NCBI GenBank assembly: GCA_040219295.1
Contig: JAVJST010000001.1
Span: 248,001 to 312,000 of the forward strand
Source: JAVJST01 sp040219295
GTDB taxonomy: Bacteria; Pseudomonadota; Alphaproteobacteria; Rhodospirillales; Casp-alpha2
Direction of reading: 5' to 3'
Length of the DNA stretch: 64,000 bases
The position numbers and the translations under genes were made by a program. Within the stretch, counting starts at the first letter, position 1. Each line of letters begins with the position of its first letter. Under the pieces are notes generated by a model. That model did not search any database, was not told where the DNA came from, and saw nothing but the letters and a program-made list of their open reading frames with translations. This document shows positions 25,230 through 33,620 of this stretch, in pieces.

Positions 25230-25245
25230 GCACAAAATGTTGTGC
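25230..25245. promoter_or_regulatory. Palindrome upstream of nrdJ, possible operator
   Basis: GCACAAAATGTTGTGC has 6-bp perfect arms (GCACAA and TTGTGC) around AATG. A further TTGTG at 25215-25219 could pair with the left arm. Position and AT-rich core recall NrdR boxes of ribonucleotide reductase genes, but only one good copy is seen, while NrdR sites usually come in pairs. Confidence 0.4.
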
Positions 25246-25285
25246 CGATCAAGTGAATTAATCTCGAATTCCCGAGTATTTGCTG

Positions 25286-25315
25286 TTGCGGCGGCAAAGC
25301 GGCCTGAGCTAGATA
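25286..25315 (+). promoter_or_regulatory. Candidate promoter of nrdJ
   Basis: TTGCGG (25286-25291), an 18-bp spacer and TAGATA (25310-25315). This implies a leader of about 125 nt before the nrdJ ATG. The match is moderate. Confidence 0.3.
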
Positions 25316-25445
25316 TTGTATGTTGCGCCTGGGCAGACACGAACTGTGGTGTCACGGACCAAGCTGGTCAAGGGGAGCAACGGGGGCCGGGGGGTCCGCG
25401 AAAAAAGTAACGACACCAACGATTTAAGGCTATGGAGGCAGACCC

Positions 25446-28400
25446 ATGCGCATTGCGCGGCAGTTCACGGATCAGGGAAAATCACCGTACGACGCATTCG
25501 ATTTCACCACCACCAGCAGCGAAATCCGTAACCCGGACGGTACGGTCGTATTCGCGTGCACCGACATGGAAGTTCCCGGGCACTGGACCCAGGTGGCCTG
25601 CGACGTTCTGGCGCAGAAATACTTCCGCAAGGCCGGCGTGCCCGAGCGGGTTCGCAAGGTCGAAGAGAACGACGTTCCGTCATGGCTGTGGCGCCGGGTG
25701 CCCGACGACACCGCGTTGTCGTCGATGGATCCGAAAGAACGATTCGGCGGCGAGAAGAGCGCCAAGCAGGTGTTCGACCGGCTGGCCGGGACCTGGACGT
25801 ACTGGGGCTGGAAAGGCGGTTACTTCGATTCCGAGGCCGACGCCCTCGCCTACTACGACGAGATGCGCTACATGCTGTGCGCCCAGGCCGGCGCGCCGAA
25901 CTCGCCGCAGTGGTTCAACACCGGGCTGCACTGGGCCTATGGGATCGACGGCCCGGCGCAGGGTCACCACTACGTCGATTTCCGTACCGGCGAGCTGACC
26001 AAGTCCGAGTCGGCCTACGAGCATCCGCAGCCGCACGCCTGCTTCATCCAGGGCATTCAGGACGACCTCGTCAACGACGGCGGCATCATGGACCTCTGGG
26101 TCCGCGAGGCGCGCCTGTTCAAGTACGGGTCCGGGACGGGGTCGAATTTTTCGCATCTCCGCGGCGAAGGCGAATCGCTCTCCGGCGGCGGCAAGTCGTC
26201 GGGTCTTATGAGTTTCCTCAAGATCGGCGACCGCGCTGCCGGCGCCATCAAGTCCGGCGGCACCACGCGGCGTGCCGCGAAGATGGTCGTTGTCGACATC
26301 GACCATCCCGATGTCGAGGACTTCATCAATTGGAAAGTGACCGAGGAACAGAAGGTTGCGGCGCTGGTCGCCGGTTCGCGGATGGCCGAGCGGAACCTCA
26401 ATGCGGTGATCGACGCCTGCCACAAGGGCATGGACGCCGAGGCCGGCGACAAGCGGTTCGACGCCAAGCAGAACGCGGCGCTCAAGAGGGCGATCCGCGA
26501 TTGCCGTCGTTCGATGATCCCGGAAAACTACGTCCAGCGGGTCATCGAGTTCGCGCGCCAGGGTTACACCAAGGTCGAGTTCCCGGTGTACAACACCGAC
26601 TGGGATTCCGACGCCTATCTGACGGTATCAGGGCAGAACTCCAACAACAGCGTCCGCGTGACCAACGAGTTCCTTGAAAAAGTCCTCGGCGACGGCGACT
26701 GGGAACTGATCCGCCGCACCGACGGTGAGGTTTCCAAGAAGATCAAGGCCAGGGACCTGTGGGAGCAGATCGGCTACGCCGCCTGGGCCTGCGCCGATCC
26801 GGGCATTCAGTTCGACACCACGATCAATGATTGGCACACCTGCAAGGCCAGCGGCCGGATCAACGCGTCCAACCCCTGCTCCGAGTACATGTTCCTCGAC
26901 GACACGGCCTGCAACCTGGCGTCACTGAACCTCTACGTGTTCCGCAACGAGGACGGCTCATTCAAGGTTGAGGACTTTACCCATGCCGTGAGGTTGTGGA
27001 CGGTAACCCTTGAAATTGCTGTGCTTATGGCGCAATTCCCGTCGGCGCAGATTGCCAAGCTCTCGTATGATTTCCGGACCCTCGGTCTCGGTTTCGCCAA
27101 CATCGGCGGCTTCCTGATGGCGTCCGGCATCCCCTACGACTCGGCGGAGGCACGGGCCATCTGCGGTGCGATTTCCGCGCTGATGACCGGCACCGCCTAC
27201 GCCACCTCGGCGGAGATGGCCGGCGAACTCGGCGCGTTCCCGCGTTACGAGGACAACGCCGAGCACATGCTGCGCGTCATTCGCAATCACCGCCGCGCCG
27301 CCCACGGGCTGGTCGACGAGTACGAAGACCTTGCCGTCCGTCCGGTCGATCTCGATTCCGACAACTGCCCGGACAAGCCGCTGGTCGATGCCGCACGCGA
27401 CGCGTGGGATCAGGCGTTGGCGCTCGGCGAACGGAACGGTTATCGCAACGCGCAGGCAACCGTGATCGCGCCGACCGGCACAATCGGTCTCGTCATGGAC
27501 TGCGACACCACCGGTATCGAGCCCGATTTCGCGCTGGTCAAGTTCAAGAAACTGGCCGGCGGCGGCTACTTCAAGATCATCAACCGTATGGTACCGAAGG
27601 CGCTCGAGGTTCTCGGCTACGAGGAGCGCGAGGTTCGCGACATCATCCGCTATGCGGTCGGCCACGGTACGCTCGTCGGCAGCAACGCCATCACCATCGA
27701 CGACCTCAAGAACAAGGGCTTCACCGACGATGCCATCGAGAAGGTCGAGTCGGCACTCGGCGACGCGTTCGACATCCGCTTCGTGTTCAACAAGTACACG
27801 CTCGGTGAGGCGTTCTGCACGGACATGCTGGAGATCGACGCCGCCAGGCTCGATGACCCGACGTTCGACCTGCTGGCCGCCATCGGGTTCTCCCGGGCCG
27901 ACATCGAGGCGACCAACATCTACGTCTGCGGTGCGATGACCCTTGAGGGCGCGCCCGGTCTCAAGGACGAGCATCTCCCGGTGTTCGACTGCGCCAATCC
28001 GTGCGGCAAGACCGGCAAGCGGTTCCTCTCGGTCGACAGCCACATCTATATGATGGCGGCGAGCCAGCCGTTCATCTCTGGCGCGATCTCGAAGACCATC
28101 AACATGCCGAACTCGGCGACGGTCGAGGACTGCATGCAGGCGTACCAGTTGTCCTGGAGCCTCGGTCTCAAGGCCAACGCGCTGTATCGCGACGGCTCCA
28201 AGCTTTCACAGCCGCTCTCGGCCGCCCTGTTCGACGATCTCGATGAGGACGACGCCGCGGATGCGGTTGAAGCCGTCGTCGAGGCTCCGGCCGCGCAACG
28301 GCCGGAAATCATCGCCGAACGGATCGTCGAGAAGTTTGTCGCGAGCCGCCGCCGTCCGCCGCAGCGCCGCAAGGGCTACACCCAGAAGGCCGCTGTCGGC

Positions 28401-29177
28401 GGCCACAAGGTGTATCTCCGCACTGGCGAGTACGAAGACGGGCACCTGGCTGAGATCTTCATCGACATGCACAAGGAAGGCGCCGCTTTCCGCAGTCTGA
28501 TGAACAATTTCGCGATCGCGATTTCCATCGGCCTGCAGTACGGCGTGCCGCTCGAGGAATACGTCGAGGCCTTCACCTTCACCCGGTTCGAGCCCTCGGG
28601 CATCGTAGAGGGCAACGAGACGATCAAGATGGCGACGTCGATCCTCGACTACATATTCCGCGAACTCGCGGTATCGTATCTCGGACGCAACGATCTCGCA
28701 CATGCTGATCCGAGCGACCTGCTGCCCGACAGCATCGGCAGGGGCGAGGACGAGGGTGACCTGCCGGCCGGTGGCGACGGAAATCTCTTCCCGGCCGTCG
28801 CGCATCTCGCGTCGCAGGGCTACGTCCGCTCCAAGCTCGTCGTGATCTCCAACCAGAGCGCGGGCGCGACGCAGGGCAACGCGGCGGTCGCCATGGGTGT
28901 CAGCGGCGAGTCCGCGCCGGTTTCCAGCGCCGCGCCGAGCAACGGCAGCGGTGATGGCGGAATGGGCCTATCCGTTCATTCGACGGAGTTGAAAGCAGCG
29001 GTCTCCGTCTCCGATACGGTGATTCAAGAGGCCGATGCCCAACTCGACCGCATCCGCGAAGCGCGCATGAAAGGCTTCGAGGGCGACGCGTGCGGGGAAT
29101 GCGGGAACTTCACGTTGGTGCGCAACGGTACGTGCATGAAATGCAACACCTGCGGCGCTACCAGCGGGTGTTCGTGA
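25446..29177 (+). CDS. nrdJ: Adenosylcobalamin-dependent (class II) ribonucleotide reductase
   Basis: 1243-aa vitamin-B12-dependent ribonucleotide reductase, which makes dNTPs with or without oxygen. Visible features are PHACFIQGI (first redox Cys), the loop ASNPCSEYMFLDDTACNLASLNL with the thiyl-radical Cys, Asn and Glu and the partner redox Cys, and the conserved ATVIAPTGTIGLVMDCDTTGIEPDF. A long C-terminal extension ends in a Cys-rich reducing tail (CGECGNFTLV, CMKCNTCGATSGCS). The size fits the long alphaproteobacterial NrdJ. The ATG has GGAGG upstream. No other reductase class is present in the window. A strong terminator follows. Confidence 0.96.
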   Translation: MRIARQFTDQGKSPYDAFDFTTTSSEIRNPDGTVVFACTDMEVPGHWTQVACDVLAQKYFRKAGVPERVRKVEENDVPSWLWRRVPDDTALSSMDPKERFGGEKSAKQVFDRLAGTWTYWGWKGGYFDSEADALAYYDEMRYMLCAQAGAPNSPQWFNTGLHWAYGIDGPAQGHHYVDFRTGELTKSESAYEHPQPHACFIQGIQDDLVNDGGIMDLWVREARLFKYGSGTGSNFSHLRGEGESLSGGGKSSGLMSFLKIGDRAAGAIKSGGTTRRAAKMVVVDIDHPDVEDFINWKVTEEQKVAALVAGSRMAERNLNAVIDACHKGMDAEAGDKRFDAKQNAALKRAIRDCRRSMIPENYVQRVIEFARQGYTKVEFPVYNTDWDSDAYLTVSGQNSNNSVRVTNEFLEKVLGDGDWELIRRTDGEVSKKIKARDLWEQIGYAAWACADPGIQFDTTINDWHTCKASGRINASNPCSEYMFLDDTACNLASLNLYVFRNEDGSFKVEDFTHAVRLWTVTLEIAVLMAQFPSAQIAKLSYDFRTLGLGFANIGGFLMASGIPYDSAEARAICGAISALMTGTAYATSAEMAGELGAFPRYEDNAEHMLRVIRNHRRAAHGLVDEYEDLAVRPVDLDSDNCPDKPLVDAARDAWDQALALGERNGYRNAQATVIAPTGTIGLVMDCDTTGIEPDFALVKFKKLAGGGYFKIINRMVPKALEVLGYEEREVRDIIRYAVGHGTLVGSNAITIDDLKNKGFTDDAIEKVESALGDAFDIRFVFNKYTLGEAFCTDMLEIDAARLDDPTFDLLAAIGFSRADIEATNIYVCGAMTLEGAPGLKDEHLPVFDCANPCGKTGKRFLSVDSHIYMMAASQPFISGAISKTINMPNSATVEDCMQAYQLSWSLGLKANALYRDGSKLSQPLSAALFDDLDEDDAADAVEAVVEAPAAQRPEIIAERIVEKFVASRRRPPQRRKGYTQKAAVGGHKVYLRTGEYEDGHLAEIFIDMHKEGAAFRSLMNNFAIAISIGLQYGVPLEEYVEAFTFTRFEPSGIVEGNETIKMATSILDYIFRELAVSYLGRNDLAHADPSDLLPDSIGRGEDEGDLPAGGDGNLFPAVAHLASQGYVRSKLVVISNQSAGATQGNAAVAMGVSGESAPVSSAAPSNGSGDGGMGLSVHSTELKAAVSVSDTVIQEADAQLDRIREARMKGFEGDACGECGNFTLVRNGTCMKCNTCGATSGCS

Positions 29178-29213
29178 AGGTAGTTGCGTAAAGGATCCTC
29201 CCTGGGAAACTTG

Positions 29214-29249
29214 GGGCGTTCCCGGCTTTGTCGGGACGCCCGCTTTTTT
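29214..29249 (+). terminator. Rho-independent terminator of nrdJ
   Basis: Stem GGGCGT-CCCG (29214-29224, one unpaired T) with CGGG-ACGCCC (29232-29241), a 7-nt loop, then six T at 29244-29249. It lies 37 bp after the nrdJ stop. Confidence 0.9.
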
Positions 29250-29380
29250 GGCAGATTGCCGGTCGCAGCACACGGTCGTAATACCCGCAACCAACATGTT
29301 GTTATTTCAGGAAAAACGTTGTTTGCAGCGCTTTCCACAACGGCTAGGATTGTAGGGCGCTGTTGAGGGATGTGTTCGGC

Positions 29381-29406
29381 CGGGTGCCCAGGTTTACGGG
29401 CACCCG
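29381..29406 (+). promoter_or_regulatory. Perfect leader hairpin before the receiver-MBL gene
   Basis: CGGGTGCCC (29381-29389) pairs perfectly with GGGCACCCG (29398-29406) around the 8-nt loop AGGTTTAC. It ends 15 bp before the start codon, next to the RBS (AAGGA). There is no T-run, so it is not an intrinsic terminator and more likely affects translation or RNA stability. Confidence 0.6.
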
Positions 29407-29421
29407 TACGGGAGCCAAGGA

Positions 29422-30657
29422 ATGTCGACCGGAAATAGCCGAAGCATCGCTATCGTTGACGACGATGATCTCATCGCGGAACTCGTCAAACAGATCCTCG
29501 AACAGGAAGGCTATGACGTTACGGTCTTCTCCGACAGCGTGCGCGCGGTCGAGGAACTGCCCGAACTGGCCCCGGAAGCCATTCTGATCGATCTGATGAT
29601 GCCGAAGCTGGACGGCTACGGCGTCATCCAGGAATTGCGGGACGACAGCAAACTGGCCGAGACGAAATTCATCGTCCTGTCGTCCAAGTCATATGAACAC
29701 GATCGCAAACAGGCCTTCAAACAAGGGGCGCACGGTTTCATCGACAAATCGTCGGACCGCGAGGCGCTCGCCGGTGCCGTGCGCCGGCTGATGGAAGACA
29801 AGGTCAACGTCAGCTTCTGGGGGTGTCGCGGTACCCTGCCCCGACCGGGTGCCGACTCGGTCCGGTACGGTGGCAACACGAACTGCGTCTCGCTCGAGTT
29901 TCCGCGCGGGCAGATGTTCGTGTTCGACGCCGGATCGGGCATCAAGCAGCTGTCGAACCACCTGATGGCCAGGGGCAAGAAGTCCATCAGCGCGAAGATA
30001 TTCATTTCCCACCCGCACTGGGATCACATCAATGCGCTGCCGTTCTTCGTTCCGCTGTATGTGCCGGGCAACGAGTTCGAGATCATCGGCGCGCGCCACG
30101 GCGCGTTGACGATGCGCGAGATTGCGTCGGCTCAGATGGACGGTGTCTATTTCCCGATCACGCTCAAGGAGTTCGGGGCGCGCGTCTATTTCCGCGACCT
30201 GGGCGAAGAGGAGATCGAGATCGAGGGCATCAAGGTTGAGACGATGCTGCTCAGTCATCCGGGCATCTGCCTCGGGTTCAAGGTGACGTACGACGATCGC
30301 TCGGTTTGCTACATCACGGATAACGAGATGTTTTTGCACGATAGTGGCCGCCACAATTCGGGTTACGAGAAGAAGCTCGCCGATTTCGTGCGCGGTACCG
30401 ACGTGCTGATCACCGACTCGACCTATACGGACGACGAGTACATGACCAAGGTCGGTTGGGGTCATTCCTGCCTCAGCAAGGTTGCCGAACTCGCCGCCAA
30501 CGCCGAGGTCAAGACTCTCTGCCTCTACCATCACGACCCGGACCAGAATGACGACGATATCGACGAAAAGCTGAAGATGGTTCGCGACGAACTCGCGAAG
30601 CTGAAGTCCGACGTCGAGTGCATCGCTCCTGCCGAGGGCGACTCTCTTCAGATCTGA
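29422..30657 (+). CDS. Response regulator with metallo-beta-lactamase-fold output domain
   Basis: 411-aa fusion. Residues about 7-125 are a CheY-like receiver: acidic pocket VDDDD (13-16), phospho-acceptor Asp57 (LIDLMMP), Ser/Ser at 87-88 and Lys109. From about 128 there is an MBL-fold hydrolase: SFWGCRGTLPRPG, YGGNTNCVSLEF, the metal motif HPHWDH (197-202), a further His in LLSHPG, Asp in ITDNE and His near CLYHHDP. The N-part resembles phosphodiesterase-like MBL enzymes (PhnP/RNase Z type). Phosphorylation probably gates the hydrolase; the substrate is unknown. No sensor kinase is adjacent. Apparently monocistronic. Confidence 0.88.
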   Translation: MSTGNSRSIAIVDDDDLIAELVKQILEQEGYDVTVFSDSVRAVEELPELAPEAILIDLMMPKLDGYGVIQELRDDSKLAETKFIVLSSKSYEHDRKQAFKQGAHGFIDKSSDREALAGAVRRLMEDKVNVSFWGCRGTLPRPGADSVRYGGNTNCVSLEFPRGQMFVFDAGSGIKQLSNHLMARGKKSISAKIFISHPHWDHINALPFFVPLYVPGNEFEIIGARHGALTMREIASAQMDGVYFPITLKEFGARVYFRDLGEEEIEIEGIKVETMLLSHPGICLGFKVTYDDRSVCYITDNEMFLHDSGRHNSGYEKKLADFVRGTDVLITDSTYTDDEYMTKVGWGHSCLSKVAELAANAEVKTLCLYHHDPDQNDDDIDEKLKMVRDELAKLKSDVECIAPAEGDSLQI

Positions 30658-30670
30658 CACCGGGCTGGTG

Positions 30671-31162
30671 TTACGGCAGTTGCGGATCGCCGATCGAGCC
30701 GGGATCGACCAGCGCCAGCCGGATACCCGCTTCCTCGAACATCTGACCGGTAAGGTCGAACCGGCAGCTCTCGATTAACCGCTGGTCGTCGGTCTCGGGC
30801 GCTATGACCCTTGCGATGCCGGCCTGAATGATCATGGCGGCACACTCGCTGCACGGCATGATGGGCCAGACATAGGCGGTCATTCCCGCGAGATTGCGTT
30901 TGGCGTCGATGATTGCGTTGCGCTCCGCATGAACGACCATCTTGTACTTCACCGCCCGGTCGCTGAGACGTTCCAGCGTGTCTTCGACGCCGCTGGGCAA
31001 GCCGTTGAAACCGGTCGATACGATCCGTTTCATGTCGTCGACGATGATGCAGCCCACCTTGGTACTGGGATCCTTCGACCACTGCGCGATAAAGCGCGCC
31101 AGTTGCAGAAACCGGCGATCCCAGTGGGTCAGTTCGTACGACTTGTTCTCGGCACCCGTCAT
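30671..31162 (-). CDS. Deoxycytidylate deaminase-family protein
   Basis: 163-aa zinc-dependent cytidine-deaminase-fold protein, closest to dCMP deaminases (ComEB type) that make dUMP for thymidylate synthesis. The zinc and catalytic motifs are VVHAERNAIIDA and PCSECAAMIIQAGI. The N-terminal WDRRFLQLARFIAQWSKDPSTKVGCIIVD matches dCMP deaminases. A role in pyrimidine dNTP supply would fit the nearby nrdJ, although it is transcribed on the other strand. It ends 13 bp from the convergent receiver-MBL gene. Confidence 0.88.
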   Translation of the reverse strand: MTGAENKSYELTHWDRRFLQLARFIAQWSKDPSTKVGCIIVDDMKRIVSTGFNGLPSGVEDTLERLSDRAVKYKMVVHAERNAIIDAKRNLAGMTAYVWPIMPCSECAAMIIQAGIARVIAPETDDQRLIESCRFDLTGQMFEEAGIRLALVDPGSIGDPQLP

Positions 31163-31266
31163 GTCGTTGATTTTGCCGTTGCCAACGCGGCAATGTCTAG
31201 CCGCGCCGTGGAGGCTGGCGTATTGTGCCCGCCGGCCGCGCTATGTTTCAGGAGAGGAGCCCCGAC

Positions 31267-31737
31267 ATGACTGGAAAAATCGATGCCCGACTTGCCGAAC
31301 TGGATGTCGTCCTGCCGACCCCGGCGGTGCCGGTTGCAAGCTACGTTCCGTTTGTCCGGACGGGTAATCTCGTGATCGTGTCGGGCCAGGTGACGCTCGA
31401 CAACGGCGAAGTCCGTTTCGTCGGAAAACTCGGCGATGATTTCGGCGTCGACGAGGGGTATCAGGCCGCCCGGCTTTGTGCCGTCAATCTGCTGGCCCAG
31501 CTCCGCGCAGCGTGTGACGGTGATCTGGACCGTGTCACGCGGGTCGTCCGGCTGGGCGGTTTCGTCAATGCGACGCCCGATTTCAAGGATCATCCCAAGG
31601 TGATCAACGGCGCATCCGACCTGATGAAGGAAGTCTTCGGCGATGCCGGTCAGCATGCGCGGGCGGCGGTGGGGTGCGTGAGCCTGCCACTCGGCGTCGC
31701 GGTCGAAGTCGAAGGCATGTTCGAGATCGCCGGCTGA
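31267..31737 (+). CDS. RidA-family (YjgF) protein
   Basis: 156-aa member of the RidA/YjgF/YER057c family, longer than E. coli RidA and of the YjgH/Rid6-7-like type often found alone. RidA proteins hydrolyse reactive enamines and imines. Visible features are VVSGQVTLDNGEVRFVGKLGDDFGVDEGYQAARLCAVNLLAQL, FVNATPDFKDHPKVINGASDLM and the Arg of QHARAAVGCVSLP followed by AVEVEG. The ATG at 31267 follows AGGAGAGGAG; an upstream in-frame ATG-like start is not needed. It converges on hflX with 13 bp between stops. Confidence 0.85.
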   Translation: MTGKIDARLAELDVVLPTPAVPVASYVPFVRTGNLVIVSGQVTLDNGEVRFVGKLGDDFGVDEGYQAARLCAVNLLAQLRAACDGDLDRVTRVVRLGGFVNATPDFKDHPKVINGASDLMKEVFGDAGQHARAAVGCVSLPLGVAVEVEGMFEIAG

Positions 31738-31750
31738 GCCGGCAAGATCG

Positions 31751-33181
31751 TCAGCGTCCCTGTCGGCGTGCCAGACGCTCGGCGTCGCCCGGACTCAGCT
31801 TCACGGACAGTCTGACGCCGTTCTCGGCATCGGCGCGCGAGATCACCTCGCCCCGGTCATAGAGCCACGCGAGCGTACTGCCGTCGCCGTAGTCGACCGT
31901 GACGTCGAGCTGCATCCTGTTCGAATTTAGAAGCTCGTCGATCTTCGCCAACAATGCCGGGCAACCCTCGCCCGTCATGGCGGACACCGTCACTGCGGGC
32001 CGGTTGTCTCCTTGGCGCTCGACGCGATTGGCAAGGACAATCCGATCTTCCTCGTCGACCATGTCGATCTTGTTGATGACGTCGAGGATCGGCGGCGGTT
32101 CGTGTTCGATGGCAGTTGCAGCATCAGATCCGTCATCAAGAACGCCCATTTCACGCAACACCGTGAGGACGTCCTCGTACTGCGCTTCCGTATCGGGGTG
32201 GGCGATGTCACGGACATGCAGAATGAGATCCGCCTCGCGGACTTCCTCGAGCGTCGCCTTGAACGCATCCACGAGTTCGTGGGGCAACTCTGAAACGAAG
32301 CCGACCGTGTCCGAGAGGATTGCGTCGCTGCCAGACGGCAGCCGAATGCGGCGCATCGTCGGGTCGAGGGTTGCGAACAACTGATCGCGGGCAACGACGC
32401 TGGCGTCCGACAAGCGATTGAACAACGTAGACTTGCCCGCGTTGGTGTAGCCGACCAGCGCAACGGTCGAGTACGGCACCCGTTGGCGGGCGTCGCGATG
32501 CAGCTTGCGCGTGCGCTCGACGTTGCCGAGCTGACGTTTGATCAGAACGATCCGGTCATCGATCAGGCGCCTGTCCGTTTCGATCTGGGTTTCACCCGGC
32601 CCCCCCATGAACCCGACGCCACCGCGCTGGCGCTCGAGGTGGGTCCAGCTTCGCACCAGGCGGCTGCGTTGGTACGTCAGCTGCGCGAGTTCGACCTGAA
32701 GGCGGCCTTCGCGGGTCCGCGCCCGGCTGGCAAAGATCTCGAGGATCAGGCCCGTGCGGTCGATCACCTTGCAATGCCAGCGGCGCTCCAGGTTGCGTTG
32801 CTGGATCGGCGTCAGGGCGGCATTGACGATGATGACGTCGACATCCGGTTCCGGTTTCGCCCGAGGCTTTCGCCTGTCGGCCCGACGCCTGGGTGTGTCC
32901 TCGTCGGGCTCCGCTTCGTCGTCACGATCGTCGATGCCGATCGCGGTCGCGATCTGGTCGACCGCGCCGCCGCCGATCAGCGTCGCCGGAGACGGCCTGG
33001 TCACGCGGACGATTTCGGCCAGCGCGATATCGAGCTCGATCGCCCGCGCAAGCCCCACGGTTTCGTCGAGGCGGGCCTCAGGGGCACGTCGCGAACGATC
33101 GCGAACGATATCGGGATGGATGACCGCGCATCGCTCAAGCGGCTTGCGCTGCCCCGCGTTTTCAGTTGTCACAGACAGCAC
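31751..33181 (-). CDS. hflX: GTPase HflX
   Basis: 476-aa ribosome-associated GTPase that rescues or splits stalled 70S ribosomes under stress. It has the N-terminal HflX domain, the linker motif GGVGFMGGPGETQIETDRR, then the G domain with GYTNAGKST (G1), DTVGFVSELPHELVDAFKATLEE (G3 region) and NKID (G4), and a short C-terminal domain. An acidic/basic insert near residues 85-110 (DEAEPDEDTPRRRADRRKP) is unusual in charge. Start GTG 33181 is adopted; GTG 33172 fits the GGAGG better. It follows hfq by 18 bp, the classic hfq-hflX pair. Confidence 0.94.
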   Translation of the reverse strand: MLSVTTENAGQRKPLERCAVIHPDIVRDRSRRAPEARLDETVGLARAIELDIALAEIVRVTRPSPATLIGGGAVDQIATAIGIDDRDDEAEPDEDTPRRRADRRKPRAKPEPDVDVIIVNAALTPIQQRNLERRWHCKVIDRTGLILEIFASRARTREGRLQVELAQLTYQRSRLVRSWTHLERQRGGVGFMGGPGETQIETDRRLIDDRIVLIKRQLGNVERTRKLHRDARQRVPYSTVALVGYTNAGKSTLFNRLSDASVVARDQLFATLDPTMRRIRLPSGSDAILSDTVGFVSELPHELVDAFKATLEEVREADLILHVRDIAHPDTEAQYEDVLTVLREMGVLDDGSDAATAIEHEPPPILDVINKIDMVDEEDRIVLANRVERQGDNRPAVTVSAMTGEGCPALLAKIDELLNSNRMQLDVTVDYGDGSTLAWLYDRGEVISRADAENGVRLSVKLSPGDAERLARRQGR

Positions 33182-33199
33182 GCCCTCCGGCGCGAGGCG

Positions 33200-33460
33200 T
33201 CAGTCAACGGGACTGTCGGACTCATCCGTATCGGGTTCAAACAGTTGTACCGGCGCAGACGGCATCACGGTTGAAATTGCGTGCTTGTAGACAAGCTGCG
33301 TATGACCGTCGCGGCGCAAAAGAACCGAGAAGTTATCGAACCAGGTGACGATGCCCTGCAGCTTAACCCCGTTCACGAGGAAGACCGTGACCGGTGTCTT
33401 GTTTTTTCGGATGTAGTTCAGAAAGACGTCCTGAACGTTTTGGGATTTGTCAGCGGCCAT
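33200..33460 (-). CDS. hfq: RNA chaperone Hfq
   Basis: 86-aa Hfq, the Sm-like hexameric chaperone for sRNA-mRNA pairing. Sm1 (VFLVNGVKLQGIVTWFDNFSVLLRRDG) and Sm2 (QLVYKHAISTVMP) are complete, with the proximal-face Tyr-Lys-His. A short acidic C-tail (FEPDTDESDSPVD) follows. It is preceded by a 160-bp gap (33461-33620), so it probably has its own promoter in addition to any read-through from the ntr cluster. Its presence makes trans-acting sRNAs plausible here. Confidence 0.96.
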   Translation of the reverse strand: MAADKSQNVQDVFLNYIRKNKTPVTVFLVNGVKLQGIVTWFDNFSVLLRRDGHTQLVYKHAISTVMPSAPVQLFEPDTDESDSPVD

Positions 33461-33620
33461 TTTGTCTGCCTTTTCTCTGTTCTTATTGTTCAGTTTCTTG
33501 TTTGGTCGCTTGTTGATTGCAGGATTGCCAGCCTCCCATCAGGACGATTCCCCCGAATCCGGCCCCCCCAATCAGCGCGAAACGTCATCCAGCTTACGCG
33601 AAAACCGCAATAATTCCAAT

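Larger units (their letters stand above)
24943..25445. other. Divergent intergenic region, NDUFA12 / nrdJ
   Basis: 503 bp with no convincing gene. It must hold the promoter of the minus-strand NDUFA12 cluster and that of nrdJ. It contains a 16-bp palindrome at 25230-25245, a smaller inverted repeat (CTCG, 6 bp, CGAG) at 25263-25276, and a promoter-like pair before nrdJ. I looked for a cobalamin riboswitch and did not find the conserved B12 box on the nrdJ strand. Confidence 0.6.

Noticed and set aside
24943..25445. Cobalamin riboswitch before nrdJ
   Set aside because: Expected for some B12-dependent systems, but the conserved B12 box and the G-rich core could not be found on the nrdJ strand.
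29330..29342. DnaA-box-like TTTCCACA near the receiver-MBL gene
   Set aside because: A single imperfect 8/9 match without neighbours or AT-rich unwinding region; chance level.
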